Assembly (NCBI GenBank): GCA_038043245.1
Contig: JBBTCH010000010.1
Coordinates: 65,394-129,393, forward strand
Reading direction: 5' to 3'
DNA: 64,000 bases
Origin: JACPFV01 sp038043245
GTDB lineage: Bacteria > Pseudomonadota > Gammaproteobacteria > Nevskiales > Nevskiaceae
Within the stretch, counting starts at the first letter, position 1. Each line of letters starts with the position of its first letter. The notes under the pieces are model-generated. The model made no database searches and was not told the DNA's origin. It was given only the letters and a program-made list of their open reading frames with translations. Shown piece after piece: positions 63,635-64,000 of the stretch. A program made the translations under genes and the position numbers.

Positions 63635-64000
63635 TCAGCGGCCGGTTTTGCCGAGCTTCTTGACGAATTCGAGACGCGCGGCGGCTTCGACCAGCTGCAG
63701 CTGCGCATGCTTGAGGTCCATCTCGGTCTTGGCGCCTGCGAGCTTGGCTTCGGCGTCCTGCTTGGCCTTGAGCGCGGAGGCTTCATCGACGTCCTTGGCA
63801 CGCATCGCAGTGTCGGCCAGCACCGTAACCAGGTGTGGCTGGACTTCGAGGATGCCGCCACCGACGAAGAACGACAGCTCTTCGCCATTGGCCTGCTGCA
63901 CACGCACGGCACCGGGCTTCATCGTCGTCAGCAGCGGCGCGTGGCGCGGCGCGATGCCGACCTCGCCCTGCGACGCCGGCGCGAACACCATCGTCGCCTC
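63635..64000 (-). CDS. atpC: ATP synthase epsilon chain, C-terminal part (5' end outside window)
   Basis: The frame runs to the last base, leaving about 121 residues. EATMVFAPASQGEVGIAPRHAPLL is the conserved N-terminal beta domain, FFVGGGILEVQPHLVTVLADT follows, and the rest is the C-terminal helical hairpin ending LEFVKKLGKTGR. Part of the F1 central stalk; it inhibits ATP hydrolysis in many bacteria. It marks the end of an atp operon lying beyond the window and supports the atpC-glmU-glmS order. Confidence 0.95.
   Translation of the reverse strand, partial: EATMVFAPASQGEVGIAPRHAPLLTTMKPGAVRVQQANGEELSFFVGGGILEVQPHLVTVLADTAMRAKDVDEASALKAKQDAEAKLAGAKTEMDLKHAQLQLVEAAARLEFVKKLGKTGR

Overview
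The window looks like a chromosomal segment of a GC-rich gammaproteobacterium. The order atpC-glmU-glmS, the neighbours rpe-trpE and purC, a DUF1302 outer-membrane protein, a phasin (so polyhydroxyalkanoate storage) and fadD are all compatible with a Nevskiales- or Xanthomonadales-like lineage. That placement is inference from gene content; no rRNA or tRNA gene is visible to confirm it.

Layout. (1) 1-5236: two tandem SPINDLY-type O-GlcNAc transferases (the first cut by the window edge), a type IV pilin with a candidate sigma-54 promoter and a strong terminator, and a large membrane protein with C-terminal TPRs. Together they suggest a pilus/protein-glycosylation locus. (2) 5412-8735: rfbA-rfbC-rfbD-rfbB, the complete dTDP-L-rhamnose pathway, in overlapping frames. 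(3) 8771-30226: a mosaic surface-polysaccharide island of about 21 kb. It holds glycosyltransferases, a PhyH-type dioxygenase, a DegT-DegT-methyltransferase-sulfotransferase operon, a WbqC/VioA-like/methyltransferase/ABC-exporter operon, and a second set of glycosyltransferases. Near 9098, 23440 and 23820, pieces of unrelated genes abut, leaving broken glycosyltransferases and a truncated Wzm permease. (4) 30238-34929: lipase-like gene, trpE, rpe (minus strand), then purC, marC and a small conserved gene. The minus-strand run rpe-trpE-lipase leads without a clear break into the last glycosyltransferases of the island.

(5) 34916-44450: a small ORF, a phasin with three palindromic TGC-N3-GCA sites upstream, a cupin, YihY, FadD, a MITE-like element, DUF445, DUF1302 and a divergent AraC-type regulator. 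This suggests storage-lipid and hydrophobic-compound metabolism. (6) 44603-54540: a DODA-like dioxygenase, an alpha/beta hydrolase and a 2,4-dienoyl-CoA-reductase-like flavoenzyme in one operon. These are followed by another hydrolase, an HNH endonuclease, and an overlapping run of lipoprotein esterase, membrane protein, small lipoprotein and rmuC. (7) 54556-58115: an arsenosugar cluster (AhpD-like protein, PiT transporter, ArsM-like methyltransferase, ArsS radical SAM enzyme). (8) 58238-64000: rimO, then glmS, an FkbM methyltransferase, glmU and the end of atpC.

How it fits together: glmU/glmS make UDP-GlcNAc, which can feed the SPINDLY transferases and envelope glycans, while rfbABCD supplies dTDP-rhamnose. 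The island assembles and decorates a surface glycan, with sulfation, methylation and aminosugar formation all plausible. Base composition and coding style change several times across the island, so it was probably built by repeated replacement. The main candidates for something undescribed are the DegT pair with methyltransferase and sulfotransferase, the N-terminal domain apparently shared by a GT4 enzyme and a PhyH dioxygenase, and the pilin/SPINDLY/TPR-membrane-protein locus.
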